Shown piece by piece: positions 53,128 through 63,938 of a stretch of DNA of 64,000 nt. Source of the stretch: Neodiprion pinetum. Its lineage: Eukaryota > Arthropoda > Insecta > Hymenoptera > Diprionidae. The stretch spans positions 15,897,193-15,961,192 of the forward strand of contig NC_060235.2 in assembly GCF_021155775.2 (NCBI RefSeq), read 5' to 3'. A model generated the notes under the pieces. The model was not told the origin of the DNA, did not search any database, and saw nothing but the letters and a program-made list of their open reading frames with translations. The position numbers and the translations under genes were made by a program. Numbering within the stretch: the first letter of the stretch is position 1; every line of letters starts with the position of its first letter.

Positions 53128-53788
53128 CAAGCAAACGTTTTCAGGTGTCCCCCTCCGATTTCGATGAAACTCTGGTATGTTATAGAGGGTCAAAATCGAT
53201 GACATACGTATTTTTTTTTATCGGCCTAAACTTATTTTAAAGGGGTGAAACACACCTCCAAAGTTGACCACCTCCCAAGATGATTTTTCTGTTTTGCATA
53301 CAAGGAGGGGATTTTGATAACTAATAATGATAGTAATAAATACCTTGTCAAAAGTGATGAAAAACACACTTCGAATATTCTCAAGAACTCTTTATTTTAG
53401 GGGTTAACTTGTATATACAAAGTTCATTTTTTACATTAGAAACAAGATGTTCATCAGAGCTCAATGAATCCAACAGCACTGTGAAGAGCATGCAAGAATA
53501 CAGAATACGTGCTTTCGATTTTTTCCCAAAAACTGAATTCTTATCGACTTTTTTCCCAATATTGCGGATTATGTCTAGTATTTAGCCATGAATCATTGAA
53601 TAACATTGTTCGAGGCTCGCATTCATTCTGGCATCGCTCTTTTATCATTTTACTGTTTTATCATTTTTTTGCAAGAAACGTAAATATTTTTCATTTCAAG
53701 CAGACTATCAACTACTCGAAAATTCGATGTGTGTCATATGTAAACAAGTCATATCTCTACTTAAATTAATTCTATGGCACAGATATTT
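53128..53788. repeat. Left terminal inverted repeat, about 661 bp
   Basis: It pairs with 55749-56408. A frame of 86 codons is open in this arm and, in mirror orientation, in the other arm; that is simply because the arms are copies of each other. Confidence 0.85.
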
Positions 53789-54153
53789 GAGGACTAAGGG
53801 CTGGGAAAAAGATAAACAAAAAACAAGTAGTGATTATTAGCCATTTTGCATTGAAAAAATGAATAAAGAAATTTTTTTTTATTACTTTGATTCATACACT
53901 AAATACACCTGTAAATAGTTTTGTAAATAAATTACGTTTTGATATAATACAAAATTGTTGAATATGCACATGATTCTACTTCCTCTACCGTGGCCACACC
54001 CTTTAAACAAAAACAAGTTCCAAGTTTATCTATCAATCGCTTTATGAATGATAGTCGGTACAATAATGATATCCATCAAAAAAATGCTGTAGGCAAAGTG
54101 ATTTTTTACACCAAGAACATCTGATTACTGCGACATTCGTGCAACCTTCGATT

Positions 54154-55688
54154 TTACAATTCGGATGAGATGAACCCGTTTTTATGCCACGCATAACGAA
54201 ACAAATTATGATATCGCGGAGATGACAGTTGGTTGTGAACTAAAGACTGTAATTTTATTATATTATTCCTTAAATGTAAATTTAAATCATAATCAAGAAG
54301 AACTACGGTGTCTGAAAAATGACGAATATAATTTTTCCATATACGGAAGCCGAAAACATCGAGAGGTTGAATTCTTCCAGTGATTCCTTTCGGTATCAAT
54401 AAAGTCGTCAACTTTTTGTCTGGGGGTGTTGTCTCTTGCACAATGCCCACTCCAAGAATCAATTAGAAGTAGACTCTTAGGTCCCACTTTTGGGATAAAC
54501 ACTTCTTCTAACCACATCTTGAAATGCTCTGTAATGAATCATTGTGATTAATACCGTTTGAATATATGCAGCGCGAAACAAGAATTATTATACCTGAAGT
54601 AAGTTTTCCTGATTTGGAAGCTCTGATGAAAACATTTGGCGGTCTGAATAAATGTTGTTCAACTATAGGTCCGAACGTTCCGGATGGTTCTTTTAAAACA
54701 ATAAATAAAGGAGATAATAATTTTCCGTCCGTTGAAATTTAAGTGCGCGTTGTTGAAGTTACTGATTGTTCTATGCACGACACTTGTTTAGTTCCTTCTT
54801 CCGTTAACGTTCGTCCAGAATGAATATCTATTTGGAAACCACTCTGATCAGAATTATATATATTTTGTAATCCATATTCGGAAATATAAGGTTCAACTCT
54901 TTTCAAAAATTCTTCAGCACTCTTGTGTAAGTATCCACTATTTTCCACTGATTTTCGCGTGACGAATTTATTGATTTTTCTGCTAGTAATGCGATATGGA
55001 TCTTCTTAAAGTGAAGTAACCACGTTGGCGATGCTTTAAATCGAAAATCCTTATGACTGATAAGTCCTTGGGCCTGTAAAGCCCATCTTCGCAGATCCTT
55101 ATCATGAACAATCAAGCCTGCGTCAATGGCATTTTTCATATTCTGCAATGTATACTCTGATATGCGAGCCAATTTTTCCATGTATGTCCCTCCCTGGTTG
55201 ATTTGGTGTGCCCAACGACGCAATTGTCGTACTGATTTGACTTTTTTATATCTATGACGAACCGTATCAATTGAGCGATTTTTTTTCGTCTTTGCACTTC
55301 TCCAATATTCAACAGCTTTTCTTTTATAATCGAAACTTAAAGGTTCGTCATCTTCGGAACAGCTATCTTCAGGTCCTTCGGAAGGCACCTGAAAATCTGC
55401 ATCTTCCACTGAGAACGTTTCAAGATTTTTGTAGGGCTCTTCAAAGTCAAGAGAATTTTCCTCAATCATTTCCACACTATTATATTCTGTAATGCTTTGT
55501 AATAAAATGTTTTCGAAGTTCGATACTATTTCACCTTCATCATTTGTTAACGGGGACTCGGGTATATTCATTACTTCAAATGCTGCCCACAGAAGTTTAA
55601 TAACGTTTATTGGATTCACTTTCATTGTAAACGTGAGAAGAAATTCAATAACTGTTCCAAGCTTTGTTATTAACGTATTAACAAGCAT
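54154..55688 (-). pseudogene. Broken DDE transposase of the long-TIR transposon
   Basis: The cut-and-paste transposase for this element. The first 261 codons (from 55688) include an acidic N-terminus and a helix-turn-helix / CENP-B-like region (VRQLRRWAHQINQGG; DLRRWALQAQGLISHKDF; ASPTWLLHFKK). Catalytic motifs follow: YNSDQSGFQIDIHSGRTL (first Asp), LLLIDSWSGHC (second) and GRIQPLDVFGFRIWKNY (third, about 34-36 residues after the second). Damage: a one-base shift in an A-run near 54975-54979, an apparent short deletion creating a stop near 54738, and a second one-base shift near 54437-54445. A 65-bp GT-AG intron is recognisable (54593-54529). It is dead as it stands; assignment to a pogo-related branch is from motif memory. 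Confidence 0.75.
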
Positions 55689-55748
55689 TGAACGGTATCA
55701 CAACTTTTCATATTGAAAATATCCGAAAGATACGCGTAATCGTTGAAA

Positions 55749-56408
55749 AAAATATCTGTCATAGAATTAATTCAAGTAGAGATATGACTTGTTTACATAT
55801 GACACACATCGAATTTTCGAGTAGTTGATAGTCTGTTTGAAATGAAAAATATTTACGTTTCTCGAAAAAAAATGATAAAACAGTAAAATGATAAGAGAGC
55901 GATGCCAGAAGGAATGCGAGCCTCGAACAATGTTATTCAATGATTCATGGCTAAATACTAGACATAATCCGCAATATTGGGAAAAAAGTCGATAAGAATT
56001 CAGTTTTTGGGAAAAAATCGAAAGCACGTATTCTGTATTCTTGCATGCTCTTCACAGTGCTGTTGGATTCATTGAGCTCTGATGAACATCTTGTTTCTAA
56101 TGTAAAAAATGAACTTTGTATATACAAGTTAACCCCTAAAATAAAGAGTTCTTGAGAATATTCGAAGTGTGTTTTTCATCACTTTTGACAAGGTATTTAT
56201 TACTATCATTATTAGTTATCAAAATCCCCTCCTTGTATGCAAAACAGAAAAATCATCTTGGGAGGTGGTCAACTTTGGAGGTGTGTTTCACGCCTTTAAA
56301 ATGAGTTTGGGCCGATAAAAAAAAATACGTATGTCATCGATTTTGACCCTCTATAACATACCAGAGTTTCATCGAAATCGGAGGGGGACACCTGAAAACG
56401 TTTCCTTG
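55749..56408. repeat. Right terminal inverted repeat, about 660 bp
   Basis: The reverse complement of 53128-53788 with only scattered mismatches. Confidence 0.85.
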
Positions 56409-56411
56409 TTA

Positions 56412-58100
56412 GTGTAAGATCTTAAATTAATATGACAAAATGGAGCTGAAAGCTCGCTGGACTTTTGGGCAGAGTAACGTTGTATGAAAAGTTTAAATGC
56501 AAAAGGCAAAAGAATTTTACCGCGAGACTGTACCGGAACAAGATGACGAATCTGTGGTAGAAACCAAGAGGACGATCCGATGATCGGTCGCCGTTTTTAT
56601 AGGTGTCGATCGTTGCGCAGAACGATCCCCTTCTTTAGATTTTGTCAAATTTGGCGCACTTTCCCCGTTTTCTAGGAATTATAATTAGGGCACGACATCT
56701 TCGCCGTATGCACGCCTGTGATCTTAGTTCTTTAGCCATTACTATATTGCAAGCTTTTACATATGGTATAACGCTGCGCTGGTGCGGTGGTGTAGGTGCA
56801 GGGTCGTTGCTCTGTAATTCTCCATTCTGCGTGGGCTTTGGTGTTGGGGCAGCAAGCCCCCGTTTGCCCCTCGGCTACCGTGCTTCTTCCCCCCTGTGGG
56901 CGTTAGGACTCGAGCCGATTTTAGCAGCTATTTCCTAATATGGTAATCGCAGTGCGTATGCGCTAGTGGTAACCCATGTTTCGTGGTGTATTTTAGTGCC
57001 GTGTGCATTTTCGGGGTCACGATGCGCTGAATTCTAGTTCCTGTTTACTTCTTAAATATTCTTACTATCCTGTTCGTTACAAAGTCTATATATTAAGATT
57101 GTCATATTGCTTACTCGTCGTTTGTTAGTTTTATAGCGTGTAACTATATAAAATTACATATGTATTATAATTGATTACTGTCGTTATTCACCTGGAGTAC
57201 AATAGCGATTGTTTATGAGACATAGTTGCTATTTGCTTAACATTATTAGAATCGCGCTGCTGCGAATATTCTTAGGTGTTTGTGTTATAACTATCTTAAC
57301 AGATTTAGGGTATTTAATAATTTGATAATTCGTAGTTTTAGAGCAGGTTTACATGTGTGCTTTCGTATATAATTCTCTTCTGTAATTATTAATTCTTATA
57401 TTGATATATATCGGCTTGGAAGCTTCTAGAACGTTTTTCTTATGTTTGTTGGTTGCCTGTTACTGGGCGTTGCCACGTATGCATCTTTGAGTTTATTGCG
57501 AGTTGATTTACCTTCAATCGTTTCGTCGGTAAGTTTCCTAATGTGTTTTCTAGATGAAGCTCTGTATGGCTCCAAATTGGAGATCTGCATTGCCTTCAAA
57601 ACGTTGCGCGTGTTGCCTACAATACGGCATTACGGAGGAGAGTATAATTCATGCTCGATAATTAGTATTCACGGTTTTGAAGGTTTTGCAGTCTCTGGTT
57701 TTATGGATTATTGCAGCAGTACTATCTTTACATTATATTGGTTATACATTTATCTATGGTTTTACAGTCTTCTATACTCCAGGCTATATGGTATAGCGTA
57801 AGTTGCTTACACACAAATGGCATTGTCGAGTGTTATATAATAATTGGATATAATCGTGTTAGTTAATTATAGTGTTAATATGATAGTGATATATAATAAC
57901 GTATAATAATATTATAGCTCTTTGTAGTGCGAAGATCTCGTAACATGGTTTCTAAGCTTTAATCAGTGAATGTCGTGGTTATTTCCATCTAGGGATATTC
58001 CTAATAGTTAGACAGTTGCTTTAATTCCTCATGGTTACAAGATTCTCGTACTTCGAGTTTGGTTAGTTGATAAAAGTAACATGCAGTAATAATAGTCGAT
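56412..58100. other. Unassigned sequence between the transposon and TXNL1
   Basis: A GC-richer stretch (about 56760-56930) is open for 98 codons and carries C-rich and G-rich runs unlike its neighbours. A later stretch (57442-57801) is open for 119 codons with a hydrophobic translation. Neither matches a family I know. A decayed transposable element is one possibility. Confidence 0.3.
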
Positions 58101-58156
58101 AAAACATACGGACGTTCCGGTCGGATGTTACACTATCTTGAAAATTTACGATCTCG

Positions 58157-58340
58157 ATTGCGATTGGTTGACAAATCAAGATGGCCTTAACTTGGAGCAG
58201 AACGCGATTGGTTGTTACAAATGGCTGCGCAAGAACACACCTCATCTTCCTTCATGCGGCGAGCTGAGAAGTGAGGATCAAGCTGCCAGTCATTGTTAGC
58301 AAAGAACATTTCCGATATAGTTGTTGATTAACCAATAGAG
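58157..58340 (+). promoter_or_regulatory. TXNL1 promoter with repeated inverted CCAAT boxes
   Basis: GCGATTGGTTG occurs twice (about 58158 and 58203), 45 bases apart, each an inverted CCAAT box of the kind NF-Y binds. A forward CCAAT lies near 58332. CAAGATGGCC near 58177 is a YY1/Pho-like core. They lie 20-195 bases before the start codon, typical of a TATA-less housekeeping promoter. Confidence 0.5.
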
Positions 58341-58352
58341 CAGAGTGTAAAA

Positions 58353-60308
58353 ATGGGAGCTGTGCGTGTTATCAACGACGACAATCATTTCCTTGGGGAA
58401 ATGAGTCGCGCGGGGACGAAATTAGTCGTCGTCGACTTCACCGCGACCTGGTGAGTTTCTCTTTTTAGGTTATCCCACCTTCTCACCTCCCACCGATAAG
58501 GACTTCCAACGAGGATCTCGACTCAATCCTCTCAACCATGATGCGACAATTTAATTTTCAATCTAATTATAGTTTACCCATGCATTGCCCTAACTTCAAA
58601 GTCTTTCGATTTGCTTTCATTTTCAGGTGTGGCCCATGCCAGAGAATAGCACCGATCTTTGAACAGCTCTCAACAAAGTATCCAAACGCTATATTCCTAA
58701 AAGTTGACGTGGACAAGTGTGCTGAAACTGCTGCTGGTCAGGGAGTCAGTGCCATGCCAACTTTCATCTTTTACCGTAATCGCACCAAACTGGGCTCATG
58801 CCAAGGGGCAGATCCAACAGGCTTGGAGACCAAGATTCAGCAGTATTATGGATCAGGAGATGCAGAAGAAACAGAGGGGCCAATTGCTGGACATGTACGG
58901 GATAATAAAGATAACATCTATTTCCATATATTCGGAATGATTTTTCTTGCGGTAACATTATACTACTGGAATAAGTCACAGTAGAAGAAGACCCTGCAAA
59001 CAAGTTCTCAAGTGAAAAATGAAAAGACACCATCTTGCACAATTTCACTCACTGCTCAATCCGGGATAAATATTTGTTATTTGTTCATATTTAACGCCGG
59101 TGGTGCCCTATTCAACCACAATGCTGAAAGTAATATGTACAAGTTCCACTGGAAAATTAGTTACATACAATTATGCAAAGTATTCGACTAATTTTCATAG
59201 ATTCGTTGTAAAGGTAACTTTTGCAGTTACATTCTGAGCAATACCATCTGCTGCTATTCCGCATTCCATATATTTCCGTTTAATTAATACACTGGCATTT
59301 CATCATTTTGCTGCAAATCCTAGTTTCGTTTAATGTCAATTCATTTCACTAACGTATAATCCAATGCAGTCACAGTGCCTAGATATTAATGTGAGTCTGG
59401 ATCTTAGCACTAACCGAGTGACATTTATACTATAATTTGAAAATATCGAACATTGTTATACATGGATATTATATAAGTAGTAAGGAGACGAAATTAAAAC
59501 AAATAGTAACAAAGTATTTAGTATTATAACTCATCTCATTAATCATAGAAACACGTTCATATTTGTACAATCAAAAACAGAAAAAAAAAGAATAAGAAAA
59601 ATGAGTAAAACCTTTGTATTTCTTTATCTTTGTGATGTGTGCACGAAGAAATTTTTGACCTTGATTGTTTGACCAATTTAAAAAAGGCAATATCCACAGA
59701 ACAGCAACCTCTGCTTTCAGATGGATCTGAGCACATTCATTATGAAGGGGCAGTGCGAATGCCTGAATGAATCCGATGAGCATCCGTTTTTGCAATGCTT
59801 ATCTTCAGAAGGTGGTTACCTGGAAAGTGACTGTGATGAACAATTGATAATATCAATTACTTTCACACAAGCTGTCAAGGTCCATTCTCTAAAAATTAAA
59901 GCACCTGTAGGCCAAGGGCCTAAGAACTTGAAACTTTTCATAAACCAGCCGAGAACCGTTGACTTTGATATGGCAGACTCTTATACCAGTGTACAAGATG
60001 TTTCGTAAGTAAATTGTTATGCATGTAATCTAATGAGATAAGGAACTTCGTTCGTTCACAAAAGGTAATTTTACATATACCTCTTCTGTCATAGGTTGAA
60101 GGCATCGGACCTCGAGGAAGGAAATCCAGTACCTCTACGCTATGTCAAGTTCCAAAATGTACAAAATCTTCAAATCTTCGTCAAAGACAATCAGGGTGGC
60201 AGCGAAACAACGCGAATTGATCATCTGGTGATCATTGGTTCGCCAATCTCAACGACCAACATGGGCGAATTCAAAAGAGTTGCTGGTAAAAAAGGGGAAA
60301 GTCACTAA
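58353..60308 (+). CDS. TXNL1: Thioredoxin-like protein 1 (thioredoxin plus PITH domain)
   Basis: A cytosolic redox protein that in other animals docks on the 26S proteasome lid. Exons: 58353-58450, 58627-58894, 59721-60004, 60095-60308; 287 residues (human 289). The thioredoxin domain covers residues 1 to about 107, with the WCGPC active site at 33-37 (both cysteines present) split by intron 1 and the cis-proline in SAMPTF. A short acidic linker leads to the PITH domain from about 123 (MDLSTFIMKGQCECLNESDE...), with ESDCDEQLIISITF, GPKNLKLFINQPRTVDFD, VPLRYVKFQNVQNLQIFV and the C-terminal FKRVAGKKGESH, which matches the family exactly. The exon 2 donor (CAT then GTACGG) is weak; reading through it gives a different, membrane-type C-terminus. 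AATAAA at 60733-60738 is the likely poly(A) signal. Confidence 0.96.
58895..58984 (+). CDS. Possible alternative C-terminus of TXNL1 (intron-2 read-through)
   Basis: If the weak donor at 58895 is not used, the frame continues for 29 codons (VRDNKDN then IYFHIFGMIFLAVTLYYW then NKSQ, stop at 58982-58984). The 18-residue hydrophobic span followed by a four-residue polar end has the form of a tail anchor. ATTAAA at 59493-59498 could end such a transcript inside the intron. The protein would have the full thioredoxin domain but no PITH domain. Read-through use is inference. Confidence 0.3.
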   Translation, partial: VRDNKDNIYFHIFGMIFLAVTLYYWNKSQ

Positions 60309-60732
60309 TGTATAATTCCTGGTTATTTATAGACCAAAACTGAACCACGCGATGTCTTCTGGTAATCATAATCAACAAATAGATGATCAAGAATCAATTC
60401 ATGCAAAACTTGGTGATTCGAGAATTGCCTACTGATATGACGTTGCACCTTGTTACAAAGTCTATTCAAATATATTAACCAGCATACTTAATGATGATAT
60501 TTTACTACCGAAAAAACTTTTTTTTTTATTAAATGGATATAAATCCATATTTAAAACAATCTTTATAGGTCCAAGTTGTAAAAATTGAGAGGCAATTAAC
60601 CATTGTACTAGTGTGATAAATCTTTAACATTGTTGGTTCTTGCTCTGTGTACAGCTACATGAGTAATTTTCATGTGTTTTTCTTTATACTTTGCAAAATG
60701 GGAATGCATTTGTTTGTACAAAAACAAGGGTG

Positions 60733-60738
60733 AATAAA
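60733..60738 (+). terminator. Poly(A) signal of TXNL1
   Basis: AATAAA 425 bases after the stop codon, followed by a T/G-containing stretch. Confidence 0.5.
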
Positions 60739-61023
60739 TTTTGAATACTTGGGTGAACTACAAGAAAAAATATCCGTATATACAACGACCACTGCTTCCA
60801 GACATGATTGAAGTCCCAAAATTATTGAGCTTTTGCTTCATTGGCTGATGATTAAAACTGATTTATCATGATGTAGTGTAGTGGTGATTTGAACTTTTCT
60901 TTTGCTGAAGCCGAACTGCTTCGCCACTGGACATTTTGCACAGTCACTGATTACCGATAATTATGAAACTGCAGTATTCATAATGCGTGTGTGAAAGAAA
61001 ATTTGATTACAACCACTACATAG

Positions 61024-61029
61024 TTTATT
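61024..61029 (-). terminator. Poly(A) signal of MTPAP
   Basis: TTTATT on plus is AATAAA on minus, 125 bases after the MTPAP stop. The two convergent genes therefore end about 285 bases apart. Confidence 0.5.
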
Positions 61030-61153
61030 TGTACAAAAGCTGATGAAATCAAATAAATTACAAACCTCTCATATACTAAACTTTTTCATTAGATTTTCCA
61101 CCATGTTCTCGTAAAATTAGTTTATTCATTTTCTTACAATTGAATTTTTTGTT

Positions 61154-63938
61154 TTATCTCCTAAATTCTTGCTTCTGATTGCTCTTCTTCTTTTTACTAC
61201 TTATTCTTTGTTTGTCTACACTGTGATTCACTGTGTTACTATTGGCATTTGCACTTTGAGTATATTTGCTGTGTTTTTCCACGCCATCCACTGTTTTTGA
61301 TTTACTGAACAACGCAGTAAGTTCCACCATTCTGTTCGTATGATTCAGCCGAATAGGTTTAACATTCAATTCAATTTTTTGATTGAACAACGATAAAAGT
61401 CCCCAGTCATTCGCGTTATTGTCAGCAGCAGAGCAAAACAGCCACGCTGCATTTCGCGCTTCAATTTTTAGCCGTTCCATCTCCTGGGTATTAATATTTT
61501 TAGCCACATTTAGACCTGGCTCAAACGGATTGTGAATATAAACAGTCGATTCCGCGGGTTTGGGAAGCGGCATACCCGCGTTTAGGGAAATGCTCTTTGT
61601 TGTGAAGTCGAAATTCGAATAGTAAATAAAAAAGTCTGTCAAAAGTGTTTCCAAATCATCCTCGTTCCTAGAAGATGCTTGAGGTAGTTTTGATATATCA
61701 CGTAAAAACGTGCAATTCACGTCACCATCTGCTATCCGAACATCGTTTTTATCTGGTATAAATATAAAATATCCCATTAAAAAATAAAGTTTACCAATGA
61801 GATAACATATAACAGTAGTTTTCGTACTAAGGTAGTAAAGCTCAACTCTACGGCTGAGTGTGGATCTTCACATCCGTGGATTGCGAGATCCACGCAAGGC
61901 CGGAAAGTAGTACGACTGTGATGCGAACATTATTTTTCAGTATAGTTGCTGTAAAATACGCCACATGGTCGCACTTGGAGCCATAAAGTTGAACTTGCAC
62001 ACGTGCTCGTAAAGTTCAACTTTACAGCCATAAAACGCGACTGCTATGGTGTACTTTACGGCTACTAAATCAAAAAGATAACTACTGAAGGCTGTAAAGC
62101 CCTAATTTCAGACTTCTACGATTCAGAAACACATCTGAGTCAATGTTAAAATATGTATATTAAGGTGGGCCAAAAAAATCGACTATTTTTTTTTTCACTT
62201 TGTACTCCGAAAACTTGGTTGGTAGAGACCTCAAAAACATTCTCTCCAAGTATGAGCTCTTAATTTTAATAGCAAGGTCCTCCGCCTCGCAGTTTTCTAT
62301 TTTTTTCTTATGGTGAGGAAGAAAAATACATATCTCGGTATCTACTATTTATAATATAATAGTGTGCATTGAAGTTTGACGGTGAATATCTTCTGAACAG
62401 TGAGGTATATAAAAAAATTGTAAGAGACCTTTTTTGTAGAGAATTCAATTTCCTACGAAAATATGATACATATTTTTTTTTATAAATAGTAGATACCAAG
62501 ATATGTATTTTTCTTCCTCACCATAAGAAAAAAATAGAACACTGCGAGGCGGAGGTCCTTCCTATTAAAATTAAGAGCTCATACTTGGAGAGAATGTCTT
62601 TGAGGTCTCTACCAACCAAGTTTTCGGAGTACAAAGTGAAAAAAAAATAGTCAATGTTTTTGGCCCACCCTAATGTATATGTATATACACCGCGTACACA
62701 CGCACACATACGTACCTGCAAGTTCAATTAATTTTTGTAAACTAGGTAATATTTGTTTCTGCTGTAAGTAGAACAAAACGAGAAGTGTCAGGGAAAAATT
62801 AGTTATCCAATGGCCAGGATAATTGTTTGTTAACTTCATGTATCTTGCCCAAGACCTTACTGTGAAAATCAGGGGTCTGACTCTCCAATCTAATTCACCA
62901 TAAAGGTACAACAGTTCAGACATATATATACTCGTCCTGAAATGAATAATATTCCAAAGTCAATAATATTGTACACGTGAACTATGTTAAAGATTAACTG
63001 AGCTAGCAAATGAGTAAATGAGTGAATATTTCAGTTGCCCATGAACTCCATGCCATATTCATATCGATTATAAGTAGTACTCACGTGTTGCTCATACTGA
63101 GATCACATTCCAAGTTGGTCAACGTTTGATTGAATTTAATTATCGGCACCCGCGCATGTAGTATTTTTTTTACACTCGATATCCCAGGAAGAAAGTGATC
63201 AATGATATTTGCTATTATTTCCATCACTTTTTGTGTTTGAGCTCTGTCAGGATTCGATGATGCCTTTGTGTAATAAACCAACCTACTTTGTACATTTTCC
63301 TGGAACAATCGTGAAGATTAGGAGATGAAGGTCTCGAAGTAATCTCCTATTTTTTGCAATTCAGTCTTTGATATTGTGAAACTCAAGAAGAACTTACCTT
63401 CAGATGGGGATGCATCTGTAGTACCAAGTCGAGATCACTCCCCAGTTTACCACAGCCATTAACGCTGGATCCGAAGGGGAGCACTGTGACCTCAGAAAAC
63501 ATTCCTGACAGGCACAATTCGATTTGACGTGCACTTAGAAAGCGTAACCTTGTACCAGTCTCATTTAACTTTGTTGCATTGTGTAATAATGTCATTTGGT
63601 CAGAAACCTATAGAAAATAAAAACGAACCAAAATGGTAAAAAAAAAGATTTTTTATGATCAATCATCGAGTTAGTTGCATTTCCAATATTGTTCAACTTA
63701 CCGACTCTGCCTTAAACAGCAACATATTCATGTCATCAGGCGCGGAAGCGACATTGGCATTTATTACCTTTAATGGTATGTCCTTGTCCACAAAATCCTT
63801 TCGCACCCGATTCGGTACAACTCGGAACCACAAAAAAGGCGATGTGACAGGAAGATTTTGATCCACTTGTATATGCGTTGAGGCGGAATTTATGGCCTCC
63901 ACGTCAGATAGCAAATTGAACTCAATTAAGATAAAACT
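61154..63938 (-). CDS. MTPAP: Mitochondrial poly(A) RNA polymerase (5' part outside window)
   Basis: It adds poly(A) tails to mitochondrial mRNAs, completing some stop codons. Exons in the window on minus: 63938-63702, 63607-63398, 63299-63085, 62936-62716, 61752-61154; 493 residues to the stop, with one or more upstream exons (mitochondrial presequence and start) missing. An N-terminal RNA-binding-like stretch (SFILIEFNLLSDVEAI) precedes the nucleotidyltransferase signature FGSSVNGCGKLGSDLDLVL with its DxD acidic pair; the third acidic site is in NLECDLSMSN. The poly(A)-polymerase-associated domain begins LLYLYGELDWRVRPLIFTVR and continues PGHWITNFSLTLLVLFYL. Near the end, YIHNPFEPGLNVAKNI matches the family, followed by a Lys/Ser-rich tail. 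All junction phases agree. The last intron carries a 508-bp MITE. Confidence 0.94.
61824..62110. repeat. Cluster of short GTAAAGTTCAACTTTAC-type inverted motifs
   Basis: Several copies of TAAAGTTGAAC / GTTCAACTTTA-like sequence occur, including the perfect 17-bp palindrome at 62009-62025, plus an ATCCACGGATG hairpin near 61870-61895. Possibly an old inverted-repeat element in the MTPAP intron; edges unclear. Confidence 0.35.
62163..62670. mobile_element. MITE of the GGTGGGCC family in the last MTPAP intron, 508 bp
   Basis: Flanked by TA (62161-62162 and 62671-62672; TTA on both sides if the mirror is considered). The ends are AGGTGGGCCAAAAA and its complement TTTTTGGCCCACCC. Complementary arms of about 190 bp (ACTCCGAAAACTTGGTTGGT ... 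TACCAACCAAGTTTTCGGAG) surround a centre of about 120 bp. No coding capacity. Typical Tc1/mariner-type miniature element. Confidence 0.85.

Larger units (their letters stand above)
53128..56408 (-). mobile_element. Tc1/mariner-superfamily (pogo-like) DNA transposon with long TIRs, 3.28 kb
   Basis: A full-length element: 660-bp terminal inverted repeats flank a minus-strand transposase gene. It begins CAAGCAAACGTTTTCAGGTG and ends with the complement of CAAGGAAACGTTTTCAGGTG. TTA sits on both sides (53125-53127, 56409-56411), consistent with a TA duplication plus a chance T, or a 3-bp duplication. The transposase keeps pogo-like features but is interrupted, so this copy is not autonomous. The close agreement of the arms suggests a young insertion. 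Confidence 0.85.

Noticed and set aside
53509..53769. An 86-codon frame, present again in mirror orientation at 55767-56027
   Set aside because: Both copies lie in the terminal inverted repeats; duplication explains the match and no family resemblance supports a gene.
58538..58626. Upstream in-frame ATG before the WCGPC exon of TXNL1
   Set aside because: It lies in intron 1; the splice 58450 to 58627 restores the exact TATWCGPC motif, and the N-terminal MGAVRVINDD exon fits the family.
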